From assembly GCA_021777215.1 (NCBI GenBank), contig JAJYDS010000004.1, positions 1 through 64,000 of the forward strand: a DNA stretch of 64,000 nt, read 5' to 3'. Of this stretch, positions 38,527 to 46,732 are shown piece by piece (position 1 is the first letter of the stretch; each line of letters starts with the position of its first letter). The DNA comes from a bacterium. GTDB taxonomy: Bacteria > Babelota > Babeliae > Babelales > Vermiphilaceae. The translations under genes and the position numbers were made by a program. Under the pieces are notes generated by a model, which saw only the letters and a list, made by a program, of their open reading frames with translations, had not been told where the DNA came from and searched no databases.

Positions 38527-38549
38527 AGCTTCGCCAGGTTTACGCCAAT
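38527..38549. repeat. Copy 2 of a 23-base imperfect repeat
   Basis: Same orientation as copy 1, and ends two bases before the stop of the acetyltransferase gene. Confidence 0.5.
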
Positions 38550-38550
38550 T

Positions 38551-39111
38551 CTATTCGAACTTTTTACCCATGATTATTGCATTATCCATGCCGGAATCAT
38601 CCTCGTCTGCGTGAAAGCCAAATTGTTCATAAAAGGCGACGAGTTTTGAAAAATATTTTTCTTCATCAGGTTTTGCGCCGAGTCCTACTTCCTCGCAGCC
38701 CAATTCCTGTAAATCTTGTAATGCTGCTTGCATGAGCTGTTTGCCAAATCCTTTTCTGCGGTACTGTTTTCCTACATCCAGATCCTCTATATACCCTTGG
38801 CGCGAATCAGGGCTATAGGTAAAAAAGACGCGGCCTATTTTTTCACTGCCTTGCCATGCCACAATGGATTCGGTTATTTCTTGTTTTGAAGGCGTATCTT
38901 CTTCTTGAGGTTTATTGAGAATGCGGGTGAGGGAAAGTGGCGGTAGATCAGAAGCGGTTTTTTTTACCAGTGCTTGTTCAGCGTTGGCCTCTAAAGGTGC
39001 GCAAGCAGGGGATTGGCATTGTTTTTTGGGGCTGTTTTCCATGCCGAAGATAGCAAGAGAGAAAATGTATATGCTGCTAAGAGCGTACAGATAATATATT
39101 TTTTTCTTCAT
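38551..39111 (-). CDS. Exported GNAT-fold acetyltransferase (copy 1)
   Basis: 186 residues. A hydrophobic signal segment (residues ~6-22, ending IFGM) precedes a Pro/Ser/Lys-rich linker to ~75. The GNAT domain follows: VGKQYRRKGFGKQLMQAAL carries the acetyl-CoA loop (R-x-x-G-x-G), then LGCEEVGLGAKPDE and the closing LVAFYEQFGFHADEDD. GNAT enzymes transfer acetyl groups from acetyl-CoA, which is not present outside bacteria, so export points to action inside a host cell; this is inference. The ribosome site is weak. Adjacent to a second copy. Confidence 0.8.
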   Translation of the reverse strand: MKKKIYYLYALSSIYIFSLAIFGMENSPKKQCQSPACAPLEANAEQALVKKTASDLPPLSLTRILNKPQEEDTPSKQEITESIVAWQGSEKIGRVFFTYSPDSRQGYIEDLDVGKQYRRKGFGKQLMQAALQDLQELGCEEVGLGAKPDEEKYFSKLVAFYEQFGFHADEDDSGMDNAIIMGKKFE

Positions 39112-39142
39112 AATGGTCTCACTTCTTTAGCTTTGCCATGTC

Positions 39143-39748
39143 TTATTGGGTTATTATTTTATACATGTGAATTCCAGGATCTTCGTCTTGTTTGTCAAAC
39201 TGAGAAAGATCGAAGTCTTCTTCCAGTTTAAATCCCGCCTTCTCATAAAATTGAATAAGTTTTACCATATCCTTAGAATTTTCAGGAGAAGCTGTCAGCC
39301 TGATTTCCTGACATCCTTTTTCTTGCAGTAACGTGCACGCGGCGTCTAACAGTTTTCGTCCATACCCAGAATTTCTAAATTCTTTTTTAACAGACAGATA
39401 TGCTATTTCTCCTAGCAGATGGTTTGTTGGTTTTTCCTCGCCAGAGTCCTCTAGAAATGTTTCAAATCGTACACGGCCGATTTTGGTGTCTCCTAATAAC
39501 AACTTTAATCCGTAGGGTGTTGCATCATCATTTTCTGTGGGGTCTGTGGGAGTGTAGGGGACAAGTTGAAGCGGGCTTAGTGAGGGGGTATCCTCGTTTG
39601 ATTTGCCTTTTTTTGTTATTTGTGTTTGATCGCTTACCTCTGAGCGTGAGAGCTGGCTTTTAAGATGTTTTTTGGGGTGTTCGGGCGCCATGCCTATAAG
39701 CGGACCCATGTTTACACTCAATAAAATAAAAAATAATTTTGTTTTCAT
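39143..39748 (-). CDS. Exported GNAT-fold acetyltransferase (copy 2)
   Basis: 201 residues. Signal segment (residues 2-20, ending LIGM), a disordered Ser/Thr/Lys linker to ~75, then a GNAT domain: LSVKKEFRNSGYGRKLLDAA (acetyl-CoA loop), GCQEIRLTASPE and IQFYEKAGFKLEEDFD. Same architecture as copy 1 with clear but low sequence likeness, so an old tandem duplication. Start 39748 follows AAAGGG; the longer frame to 39784 is unsupported. Confidence 0.8.
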   Translation of the reverse strand: MKTKLFFILLSVNMGPLIGMAPEHPKKHLKSQLSRSEVSDQTQITKKGKSNEDTPSLSPLQLVPYTPTDPTENDDATPYGLKLLLGDTKIGRVRFETFLEDSGEEKPTNHLLGEIAYLSVKKEFRNSGYGRKLLDAACTLLQEKGCQEIRLTASPENSKDMVKLIQFYEKAGFKLEEDFDLSQFDKQDEDPGIHMYKIITQ

Positions 39749-39935
39749 AAAACAACACCCTTTTATGCTATTTTTGTTTTTCATAATTCTAATTGTAATA
39801 TTTTATATCGTTTAGTCAATGGGATGTGCCTGGTTCAGGTTCAGTACAATATGAGACGTTTGGGCCTCGTTCATTCGATAGTGTTCCATGGGGGTGCGTT
39901 GTTATAAAGCTTGGTGTGGTCTAAAAGTGTTATAA

Positions 39936-40082
39936 AATTGGTTATACTTGGCTAGAGCTTTGTTGATTGGGTTGATATTAAGCTTTCCTTATTATGAGGG
40001 CGCAAGCACCAGTTATGGAGCAATAGCGAGTGAGCCATCAGCACCCCCGGCCTATGATGAGGTAGCAACAGAAGAAAAATAA
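39936..40082 (+). pseudogene. Remnant with a hydrophobic segment and a PPAY tail
   Basis: An open frame without ATG. From 39948 (TTG) it reads LARALLIGLILSFPYYEG..., then a tail with SAPPAYDEV and a TAA stop at 40080-40082. The start is missing or is TTG. The tail resembles that of the next open frame (DAPPAYVEP). It may be the end of a decayed membrane-protein gene. Confidence 0.3.
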
Positions 40083-40095
40083 TAACTATTTTTTA

Positions 40096-40515
40096 TTGCT
40101 GTGCGTGAATAGCGTGAACTATCTTTTTTACCATTTGTTGTTGGTGCTTCCCTTACGTTGGTTGCATGTGGATGAGGACGTAGTGATCAGCGTATTGGTG
40201 CACGAGATTCAGATGGACCTCGACGTCGTTAAGAAGATGAGCAACTTCGCTCAGTGGTGGCATCTTCAAGCGTGCATAGGACTGCAGGTGCACTCTGTTC
40301 AGACGACCGATGGAAGAAATTTGCAAGCGGTTGTCGATGCGCATGCAGCTGAATTGAACCAGTTAAAAGCAATTGTGGAGCTTTTGATTGCTAAAGTGAA
40401 TCAATTAAAAACTACAGTAAGGCTTTCAGCGCAGGTTAGTGATGCGCCTCCCGCCTATGTGGAGCCGCATGATGCACCATCCAATTCTGAACATGCGATC
40501 AAGACAACGAAGTGA
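40096..40515 (+). CDS. Hypothetical protein with coiled coil and PPAY motif; possibly decayed
   Basis: 139 residues from the ATG at 40096, with no clear ribosome site. The first ~70 residues are unlike a normal protein start, and another frame across 40125-40180 reads as a lipoprotein-like end (LTLVACG), so frameshifts are likely. From residue ~75 the frame looks real: VVDAHAAELNQLKAIVELLI is a coiled coil, and DAPPAYVEP follows. I do not recognise a family. Treat as a gene fragment or a degraded gene. Confidence 0.35.
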   Translation: MLCVNSVNYLFYHLLLVLPLRWLHVDEDVVISVLVHEIQMDLDVVKKMSNFAQWWHLQACIGLQVHSVQTTDGRNLQAVVDAHAAELNQLKAIVELLIAKVNQLKTTVRLSAQVSDAPPAYVEPHDAPSNSEHAIKTTK

Positions 40516-40627
40516 GGGAACAGTATACCCTGTTTTGTTCACACGGTAAGTTGTAAAAAAGAGTTGGTCATATGTCTCTCATTTGAAGACATATGACCAA
40601 CAATAGTTTTATGATTCTTAAAAAGAG

Positions 40628-41569
40628 TTATGCTTCACTTGGTTCGGTAATTCTAATATCGCCATGCCCCGTGCAGATTTTAATCGTGGCATCACCAGTA
40701 CCTAAAATGCCATCTACTTCTTTTTTAAACCGATTCCATGCTTCATGATCAAGCTGCGTGGTCAGCGGATTGAGCGTAACAAAATGGGAGCAGGTTAAGC
40801 AGCCTTGATCAGTTTTTGCTTGCATGCTTGCATTTGTTTCTTGGGGCAGGATGAGATTTATGTTACCGGATGTTGTGGCGAATGAAAGAGTTCCTGATGC
40901 GGGGAGTTTTTTGCAGCGCACGCTGATGCGACCTTTTTTAGCTTGCGCAATAACATCTTGATAGCTATTTTCTATCGTGATGTTACCCGTTAGCGTCGTA
41001 GCCGTTATCGAGCCGCGCGAGTTCTGCGCAAGAATGGTGCCATTTGTTTTGGTTGTTATTTCCAAGGAACCGTAGGTATCATAAGCTTCGATGTTTCCGT
41101 TGTTTACCGTAGCAGTGACAGCACCAGCAGTTTTTCTGATTTTTATTACGCCTTCTTGTGCGCTTATTTTTACCGTTGCTTTTTCAGGTACGGTTAGATC
41201 GTAGTCGATGACACCTTTCATGGATGAATCATCTATGATTGTTTTTACGCTGAGCGTGTTTGCATCAGTTTTTTGTGCGAGTAGGCGCATATTGGAGAGG
41301 TTGTCTTGAGTGGAAGCTTTTTTAGTGGCTTGTATGGTAACGCGTGCACTTGGGCTCGTTTTTATTTGGATGGTACCTACATTGGCATCCAATTCAATAG
41401 TGGGTTTCTTGCCAAGCGTGTACTCTTTCTGTATAACCTCTTGATATGGTTGACTGCCGCCAAAGAGTGACGATACTTTCTTAAATGAGAGCGCGTTAGC
41501 ATGCAAGGTGCTTTGTGATAAAACTAAGAAACTGATACAGAATGTGGTACGTACAAAATGTCTATTCAT
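40628..41569 (-). CDS. Exported DUF4097-like beta-helix protein
   Basis: 313 residues. A signal peptide (residues ~1-24, ending LHANA) is followed by a repetitive strand-rich domain: VGTIQIKTSPSARVTIQA, NGNIEAYDTYGSLEITTKTN, RGSITATTLTGNITIENS, KKGRISVRCK and SGNINLILP. The repeated G-x-I-x-V strands are typical of DUF4097/DUF4098-type solenoids, proposed as adhesin-like. It ends with KICTGHGDIRITEP. Start 41569 follows AAAGGG; it is divergent from the CCA-adding gene with 39 bases between starts. Confidence 0.8.
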   Translation of the reverse strand: MNRHFVRTTFCISFLVLSQSTLHANALSFKKVSSLFGGSQPYQEVIQKEYTLGKKPTIELDANVGTIQIKTSPSARVTIQATKKASTQDNLSNMRLLAQKTDANTLSVKTIIDDSSMKGVIDYDLTVPEKATVKISAQEGVIKIRKTAGAVTATVNNGNIEAYDTYGSLEITTKTNGTILAQNSRGSITATTLTGNITIENSYQDVIAQAKKGRISVRCKKLPASGTLSFATTSGNINLILPQETNASMQAKTDQGCLTCSHFVTLNPLTTQLDHEAWNRFKKEVDGILGTGDATIKICTGHGDIRITEPSEA

Positions 41570-41608
41570 AGTGGCCCTTTTTTTAGCGAATGAGAGTGAA
41601 TATATCGT

Positions 41609-43018
41609 ATGAAGCTTACAAAAATTTCGACAATAATTCAAAAAGCGCTTGCGGTCGTACTGGAGCGCTACGCTATTGTAGGACCGATCGTTGCAGACAT
41701 AGATCGCGCGGGTGGACGTGCAATACTTGTCGGTGGTGCCGTGCGTGATCTTTTCTTGCGCCGTGCCTTGAAAGATATTGATATTGAAGTACACGGGCTG
41801 ACTAGCGCTGAGCTTGAAACTATTTTACGTGCGCATGGTCCGGTTGATTATGTTGGGAAAGCCTATGGTGTCTATCGAGTGCATCCGTTGACTGTTGATT
41901 GGTCATTGCCGCGTTCCGATAAACCTGGACGTAAGCCAGAAGTGAAGATTGATCCAGCTATGAGCTTAACAGAAGCCTTCAGAAGGCGTGATCTGACCAT
42001 TAATGCGATGGGTATAGATTTGGTGACCCATGAACTTATAGATCCCTTTGGCGGCTATGCTGATTTGAAAAAGGGCGTGCTTCGTGCGACAGATCTAACG
42101 TTATTTGGTGAAGATCCCTTGCGCTTTTATCGCATTATGCAATTTGTGAGCCGTTTTGAGATGATGCCCAATGATGAGTTAAATCAGCTCTGTAGCACTA
42201 TAGATATTAAGGGAGTTTCGGTTGAACGTATCGAACAAGAATTTGAAAAAATGTTTTTACGGTCGCAGCATCCAGCGCTGGGTATTCGATGGATTGCATG
42301 GATTGGGCGCTTGGCGGATGTATTGCCTGAGCTTGCTGCGGTTGCCAATACGCCACAAGATCCCGTGTGGCATCCAGAGGGAACCGTGTTTGAGCATACA
42401 ATGCAGACAGTTGACGCGGCTGCACGAATTGACTACGCCGATGTCACCAAGAAATTAATTTTGATGTATGCGGCCTTGTGCCATGATTTGGGGAAAGCCC
42501 TTACTACGCATGAAGAAGGCGGCCGCATCAGGAGTACGGGGCATGCAGAATTAGGAATTCCCTTAGTAAAAAAAATGTTAGCGCGCATTACCAAGAAAAA
42601 AGAACTCATTGCAGCGGTGGTCGTGCTTGTAAAATATCATATGGAACCAGGACATTTTATCGCCGGTAAAGCGAAAGCATCAGCTTATAAGCGGCTTGCG
42701 GTAAAGCTCGCTCCTTACGCAAGTTTGCAGATGCTTGCTGATTTGGCCCTGGCTGATAAACAGGCTCGTAATCCACGGACGGGCACACCTCTTCGAGGGA
42801 AAGTTCAGGCGGTTACGCAATTTCTCAAAAAAGCGCATGAACTTGCTATTTTGGAGCACAAAGAAGAACCAGTACTCCAGGGACGTGATTTGCTTGATAA
42901 GGTTTCAGCGGGACCAGAGCTTGGTCGGTTAGTTGCGCTTGCGTATGAAATTCAGTTGCAAGAAGGTATTCGCGATAAGCAGCAGCTGCGGCAATTGGTG
43001 CTTGCGGAGAAAAAATAG
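41609..43018 (+). CDS. cca: CCA-adding tRNA nucleotidyltransferase with HD domain
   Basis: 469 residues. It adds or repairs the 3' CCA of tRNAs. The nucleotidyltransferase head has GGAVRD (42-47) and the metal pair D57 and D59 (LKDIDIEV), then RRDLTINAMG; the HD domain near 285 shows LCHDLGKALTTHEE, associated with phosphatase and phosphodiesterase activity. The tRNA genes here encode CCA, so the role is probably repair. The start lies only 39 bases from the divergent gene; its ribosome site is weak. Confidence 0.93.
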   Translation: MKLTKISTIIQKALAVVLERYAIVGPIVADIDRAGGRAILVGGAVRDLFLRRALKDIDIEVHGLTSAELETILRAHGPVDYVGKAYGVYRVHPLTVDWSLPRSDKPGRKPEVKIDPAMSLTEAFRRRDLTINAMGIDLVTHELIDPFGGYADLKKGVLRATDLTLFGEDPLRFYRIMQFVSRFEMMPNDELNQLCSTIDIKGVSVERIEQEFEKMFLRSQHPALGIRWIAWIGRLADVLPELAAVANTPQDPVWHPEGTVFEHTMQTVDAAARIDYADVTKKLILMYAALCHDLGKALTTHEEGGRIRSTGHAELGIPLVKKMLARITKKKELIAAVVVLVKYHMEPGHFIAGKAKASAYKRLAVKLAPYASLQMLADLALADKQARNPRTGTPLRGKVQAVTQFLKKAHELAILEHKEEPVLQGRDLLDKVSAGPELGRLVALAYEIQLQEGIRDKQQLRQLVLAEKK

Positions 43019-43130
43019 ATCAGGTAAATGGTGTATTTGCGAGGTAATTTCGGGTACACTAAAAACATCTTTGTGTGCTGCGCTGGTAGTACATGTAAAA
43101 AGTAACTATTTGTAGGTAAAAGGGGTAATC

Positions 43131-43805
43131 ATGGTCATGGGTAACTCATTGTGGCATTTAGTTTGGCAATCTGACCGCATGAGTCAGATGGTGATTCTGT
43201 TATTGCTTATTTTGTCTATTATTTGTTGGACGGTCTTTGCCTATAAAGTTGTTTTGTTTCGGGTTAAGCGACGTCATATAACTGAAGCTCTTGATCAGTT
43301 GTCTCAAACGAGTGATCTGAATAGTTTAGTGACATTGGCTTCAACGTTTGCTACCACAGTGCCTGGATACTTTCTCACTAAAAATTTATCTTATGTGAAA
43401 ACGCTGTTGCAACGGCGACCAGATGGCAAGCTTACCGCGGCTGATAGCGAATTGCTGCAACAGCATATTTATCAGACGGTTGATACGGTCGTTGCCAATG
43501 AAGAAGCATATATTCCTATTGTGACTACTGCTTCCGTTGTTTCACCGCTGTTGGGCCTTTTTGGTACAGTGTGGGGACTGATTCATGCCTTTGTGAATAT
43601 TAGTGAACGGCAAAGTGCTGATATTGCCACGGTTGCGCCCGGTATCGCTGAAGCGTTGATTACCACACTTGCTGGTTTGATGGTGGCTATTCCTGCACTT
43701 GCACTCGGTAATTATCTGTTGAAGCAGGTGCGTGATATGGAAAAATTGAGCATGCGCCTTGCTGATAGAGTAAGTTTGATTTTGCAAATGGTATTGATGC
43801 CATAA
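43131..43805 (+). CDS. tolQ: Proton-channel protein TolQ/ExbB
   Basis: 224 residues with three membrane spans: residues ~18-38, and a pair at ~130-150 and ~165-190 that hold PLLGLFGTVWGLIHAF and TTLAGLMVAIPALAL, the MotA/TolQ/ExbB signature. It forms the motor with the next gene product and energises TolA, and perhaps the TonB-like protein at 2.7 kb. AGGGG lies before the ATG. First gene of the tol operon. Confidence 0.92.
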   Translation: MVMGNSLWHLVWQSDRMSQMVILLLLILSIICWTVFAYKVVLFRVKRRHITEALDQLSQTSDLNSLVTLASTFATTVPGYFLTKNLSYVKTLLQRRPDGKLTAADSELLQQHIYQTVDTVVANEEAYIPIVTTASVVSPLLGLFGTVWGLIHAFVNISERQSADIATVAPGIAEALITTLAGLMVAIPALALGNYLLKQVRDMEKLSMRLADRVSLILQMVLMP

Positions 43806-43815
43806 GGAGGGAGCC

Positions 43816-44232
43816 ATGAGTCGCTATGTACGGTCTCGTCGCCGGGTGCATGGGGTAAATGAAATTAATTTAACGCCATTGATAGATACTGCTTTGACGC
43901 TCTTAATTATTTTCATGGTCACGACACCCATGATTCAAAATTCGATAAAAATTGATTTGCCGCAAGGTCAGGCAAAAGAGGCAGGCGCTGCACAGCAGGA
44001 GCTGGTGGTGCATATTGATAAACATGAAAACATGTTTCTCAACGGTACTCAAATGCCTCAAGAAAAATTACTCAAGGAACTGCACAAGCGAGTGGCGTTC
44101 AATCTTGATAAAACAGTGTTTGTGAAAGCTGACCAGGCAGTTCGCTATGGACATGTCGTGCAGTTAGTTGACCAGATTAAAGTGGTAGGTGGGGTGCGCT
44201 ATGTTGCTTTGGCTACGCAACATCGTTCCTAA
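43816..44232 (+). CDS. tolR: Biopolymer transport protein TolR/ExbD
   Basis: 138 residues. One membrane span near 20-38 with the essential Asp24 (NLTPLIDTALTLLIIFMV), followed by a small periplasmic domain (VFVKADQAVRYGHVVQLVDQ). AAGGAGGG lies just before the ATG; the gap to tolQ is ten bases, and the end overlaps tolA by 32 bases. Confidence 0.93.
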   Translation: MSRYVRSRRRVHGVNEINLTPLIDTALTLLIIFMVTTPMIQNSIKIDLPQGQAKEAGAAQQELVVHIDKHENMFLNGTQMPQEKLLKELHKRVAFNLDKTVFVKADQAVRYGHVVQLVDQIKVVGGVRYVALATQHRS

Positions 44233-45136
44233 ACGATTTCAGTTATTAAGTAAGCTTTGTCTATTGGTGAGCATTGCACATATGCTTCTGCTCGCGCTGT
44301 TATTTGTTGGCTATAAGAATCAGCAGGCGTATGCGCTTGAGATAGCAAAACAGCTGCAGATAAATGCTGATACCAAAATTATGTTTATGCCGCTCTATCA
44401 AACTACCAAATCAATGGGTAAAAAAAATGGCGGTAGCAGCGTGCGTAGTGGCGCCCCTCGGTTGGCTGCAGCGGCTCGTCCTCGAGTAAAAGAGCGGGCA
44501 CCAACAAGTTTAATTTCAGATGCACCGGTATTTAACGCCAAAAAAAAGAAGGCTGCTCTGGTAGCAAAAGCTAAAAAAGAAAAGAGCGCAAAACTTAAAA
44601 AAGAAGCCGAGAAGCTAAAAAAAGAGACCGAGAAAAAAGAAGCTGAAAGACTAAAAAAAGAGCAAGAGCTTAAAAAAGAGGCTGAAAAGCGCGCAGAGAA
44701 AAAAATAGAACCAGTACCAGAGCCTGAGAAAAAAGAGCCGCTTGAACAAAAGTCTGAAGAAAAAAGAGAGCCTGAGCCGGCAGCAGTATTTGAACTGCCG
44801 TCAGGGAGTGCGGCAGTTCAAGAAGGTGCCGCAGGCAATGGCCAGGCGGGGCAGGATGTTGTCTACGTTGGTCAACAGGAATATGATGCACTGGGTATGC
44901 AGACTTATTTACAACAAGAATTGAGTACCTATTGGCAACCGCCACAAGGTATTCCGGCTGATGCAGAGTGTGAAGTGAGCTTTGTGGTTGATTGGCAGGG
45001 GAAAGCCCAGACAGTTACCGTGAGCAAACCATCAGGAGCATTAGTGTATGATATCTCAGCGCGTACTGCATTGCTTGCGATGGAATTTCCTGATTGGGCA
45101 CGCGGTAAATCATTCAAGATTACATTTAAGCAGTAA
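44201..45136 (+). CDS. tolA: TolA-like energy transducer
   Basis: 311 residues. N-terminal membrane span (residues ~20-38), then a long Lys/Glu/Ala-rich helix (residues ~100-190, with repeats such as KKEAEKLKKETEKKEAERLK) and a C-terminal TolA/TonB-like domain starting with LGMQTYLQQELSTYWQPP and ending in SFKITFKQ. The helix would reach across the periplasm to TolB. The ATG at 44201 lies inside tolR and follows GGTGGGG. Confidence 0.9.
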   Translation: MLLWLRNIVPKRFQLLSKLCLLVSIAHMLLLALLFVGYKNQQAYALEIAKQLQINADTKIMFMPLYQTTKSMGKKNGGSSVRSGAPRLAAAARPRVKERAPTSLISDAPVFNAKKKKAALVAKAKKEKSAKLKKEAEKLKKETEKKEAERLKKEQELKKEAEKRAEKKIEPVPEPEKKEPLEQKSEEKREPEPAAVFELPSGSAAVQEGAAGNGQAGQDVVYVGQQEYDALGMQTYLQQELSTYWQPPQGIPADAECEVSFVVDWQGKAQTVTVSKPSGALVYDISARTALLAMEFPDWARGKSFKITFKQ

Positions 45137-45166
45137 TACTTATTTTTTTAAAGAAATGGAACTGAC

Positions 45167-46639
45167 ATGAGAGCTTTATTTGAGCGGCGTTTTTTGGGTG
45201 TACGAGTTGTTCTCGTCTTGTGTACGAGTTTACTGGTTAGTGGGCTCATACATCAGTCTGTTTGTGCACGGGCCTCGTTTGATCTTGTAGGTTCTGCCTC
45301 TGAAACGGGAGCAGTGCGCCAGCAGCAAGAGACACCGAAGATAGCAGTGAATGATGCATCTGTTTCTCATGACCGTGTGTTGGGTGACGCATCGGTGAGT
45401 ACTCCTGAATCGATTGGTACGATGCAATTGGACGTGCGGGCGCGTATTCATGCAAAATCAATTTTACTGTTAGCGCCGATTGAGCCTCTGAGTCGAGAAC
45501 TGAGTGCGGTATTGCAGGTGTTGCAAAAAGATCTTGCTTTTAGTGATCAGTTTGAGGTGCGGGTCAAGCCAATCAAAACCATGCAACATGTGCAAGAGCT
45601 CCAGGATTTGCGCGCGCAGGGCTATGCTCTGGTGCTTTTTTTTACGCAACCAACGCCTGATACTATTGAGTGGCGGTTGTATGATGTGACGCAATCACTT
45701 ATGGTGCAGGGTAAAAAATATACAAAGCGTGGCGCGTATCTTGCTGGCTGGGCGCATAATTTGGCGGATGGAATCTGGCCAGCGCTTACCGGGCAAGGGG
45801 TCTTTTTTTCGACTAAGATAGCGTATTGTAAAGAAGTGCATATGCGCAAAAAAAAGAAAATCAGCCATATGTATGTTGCCGATTATGATGGGAGCAATGA
45901 GCAATTGTTAATGAATACACCGACAGTGATTGTTGCACCTCGTTGGAATAATGCTGCCAAGCAGCCACTGTTATTCTATTCTGAGTATACCAATGCAAAT
46001 GTACGTCTGATGGTTACCGATATGCATAAACATGCAAAAATCGCCTCTAATTTTGATGGGGTGAATATGGTGCCTACTTTTAGTAAAGATGGCAAGCAAG
46101 TAGTCTATTGTGCTTCGCGAGGGGATGGGAGCTGCCATCTTTATCAGTATGCCAATGGTATTTGTAAACGCATCACGCGTAATCGGGGTAATAATGTATC
46201 GCCGACTTTTGCTGATGATAATACCACGATTTATTTTTGTTCTGATTTCCAGACTGAGTTGCCACAAATTTTTAGCTATAATCTGCAGACGCAGGCGCTT
46301 GAACGTATTACCCAAGGCGGCTATTGCGCGTGCCCTAATTATCACGCTCAGCGTGGCTTAGTATATGCCAAACGGGCTGATGGGTATATGCAATTATTTA
46401 CCTATGATCCTAAAACAAAACAACACCGCCAGGTGACCCATGATGCGGGGGATAAGGATGAGCCATCATGGTCGCCGTGTGGCAATTGTGTGCTCTTTTC
46501 GTCTGAGCGGCATGGAAAAAATAGAATTGCTTTGTTAAATATGCTTACCAACGAACGCCGCTATCTCACTCCAGAAAAAGAGAACTGTTCGTATCCAGCC
46601 TGGTCTCCTATCTATGACCAGGTGCCGGTAATTCTGTGA
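45167..46639 (+). CDS. tolB: Tol-Pal system protein TolB
   Basis: 490 residues. A signal peptide (residues ~1-34, ending VCA) leads into an N-terminal alpha/beta domain and a six-bladed propeller built from repeats such as MYVADYDGSNEQLL, VPTFSKDGKQVVYCASRG and DEPSWSPCGNCVLFSSERHG. TolB links TolA to Pal to keep the outer membrane tied in. The last 56 bases before codon 487 (46575-46630) recur at 47740, so the end VPVIL is one of two alternative endings. GGAA precedes the ATG. No pal gene follows. Confidence 0.92.
   Translation: MRALFERRFLGVRVVLVLCTSLLVSGLIHQSVCARASFDLVGSASETGAVRQQQETPKIAVNDASVSHDRVLGDASVSTPESIGTMQLDVRARIHAKSILLLAPIEPLSRELSAVLQVLQKDLAFSDQFEVRVKPIKTMQHVQELQDLRAQGYALVLFFTQPTPDTIEWRLYDVTQSLMVQGKKYTKRGAYLAGWAHNLADGIWPALTGQGVFFSTKIAYCKEVHMRKKKKISHMYVADYDGSNEQLLMNTPTVIVAPRWNNAAKQPLLFYSEYTNANVRLMVTDMHKHAKIASNFDGVNMVPTFSKDGKQVVYCASRGDGSCHLYQYANGICKRITRNRGNNVSPTFADDNTTIYFCSDFQTELPQIFSYNLQTQALERITQGGYCACPNYHAQRGLVYAKRADGYMQLFTYDPKTKQHRQVTHDAGDKDEPSWSPCGNCVLFSSERHGKNRIALLNMLTNERRYLTPEKENCSYPAWSPIYDQVPVIL
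46575..46630 (+). repeat. 56-bp direct repeat, left copy (tolB 3' end)
   Basis: Identical over 56 bases to 47740-47795. It lies within tolB and stops four codons from its stop. It contains an inverted repeat CCTGGTC (46599-46605) and GACCAGG (46616-46622) with a 10-base spacer. Confidence 0.95.
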
Positions 46640-46732
46640 AAGAGGGCTCGGTCTAAAATTTAGCAACAGTTACCCTATCAGCTATGAAGTATCTAATTGT
46701 TAACGTCGATAAAGATTTGGTGGAGATGTTCC

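Noticed and set aside
41570-41794. 75-residue N-terminal extension of the DUF4097-like protein
   Set aside because: It overlaps the divergent CCA-adding gene; the inner start has a ribosome site and begins a signal peptide.
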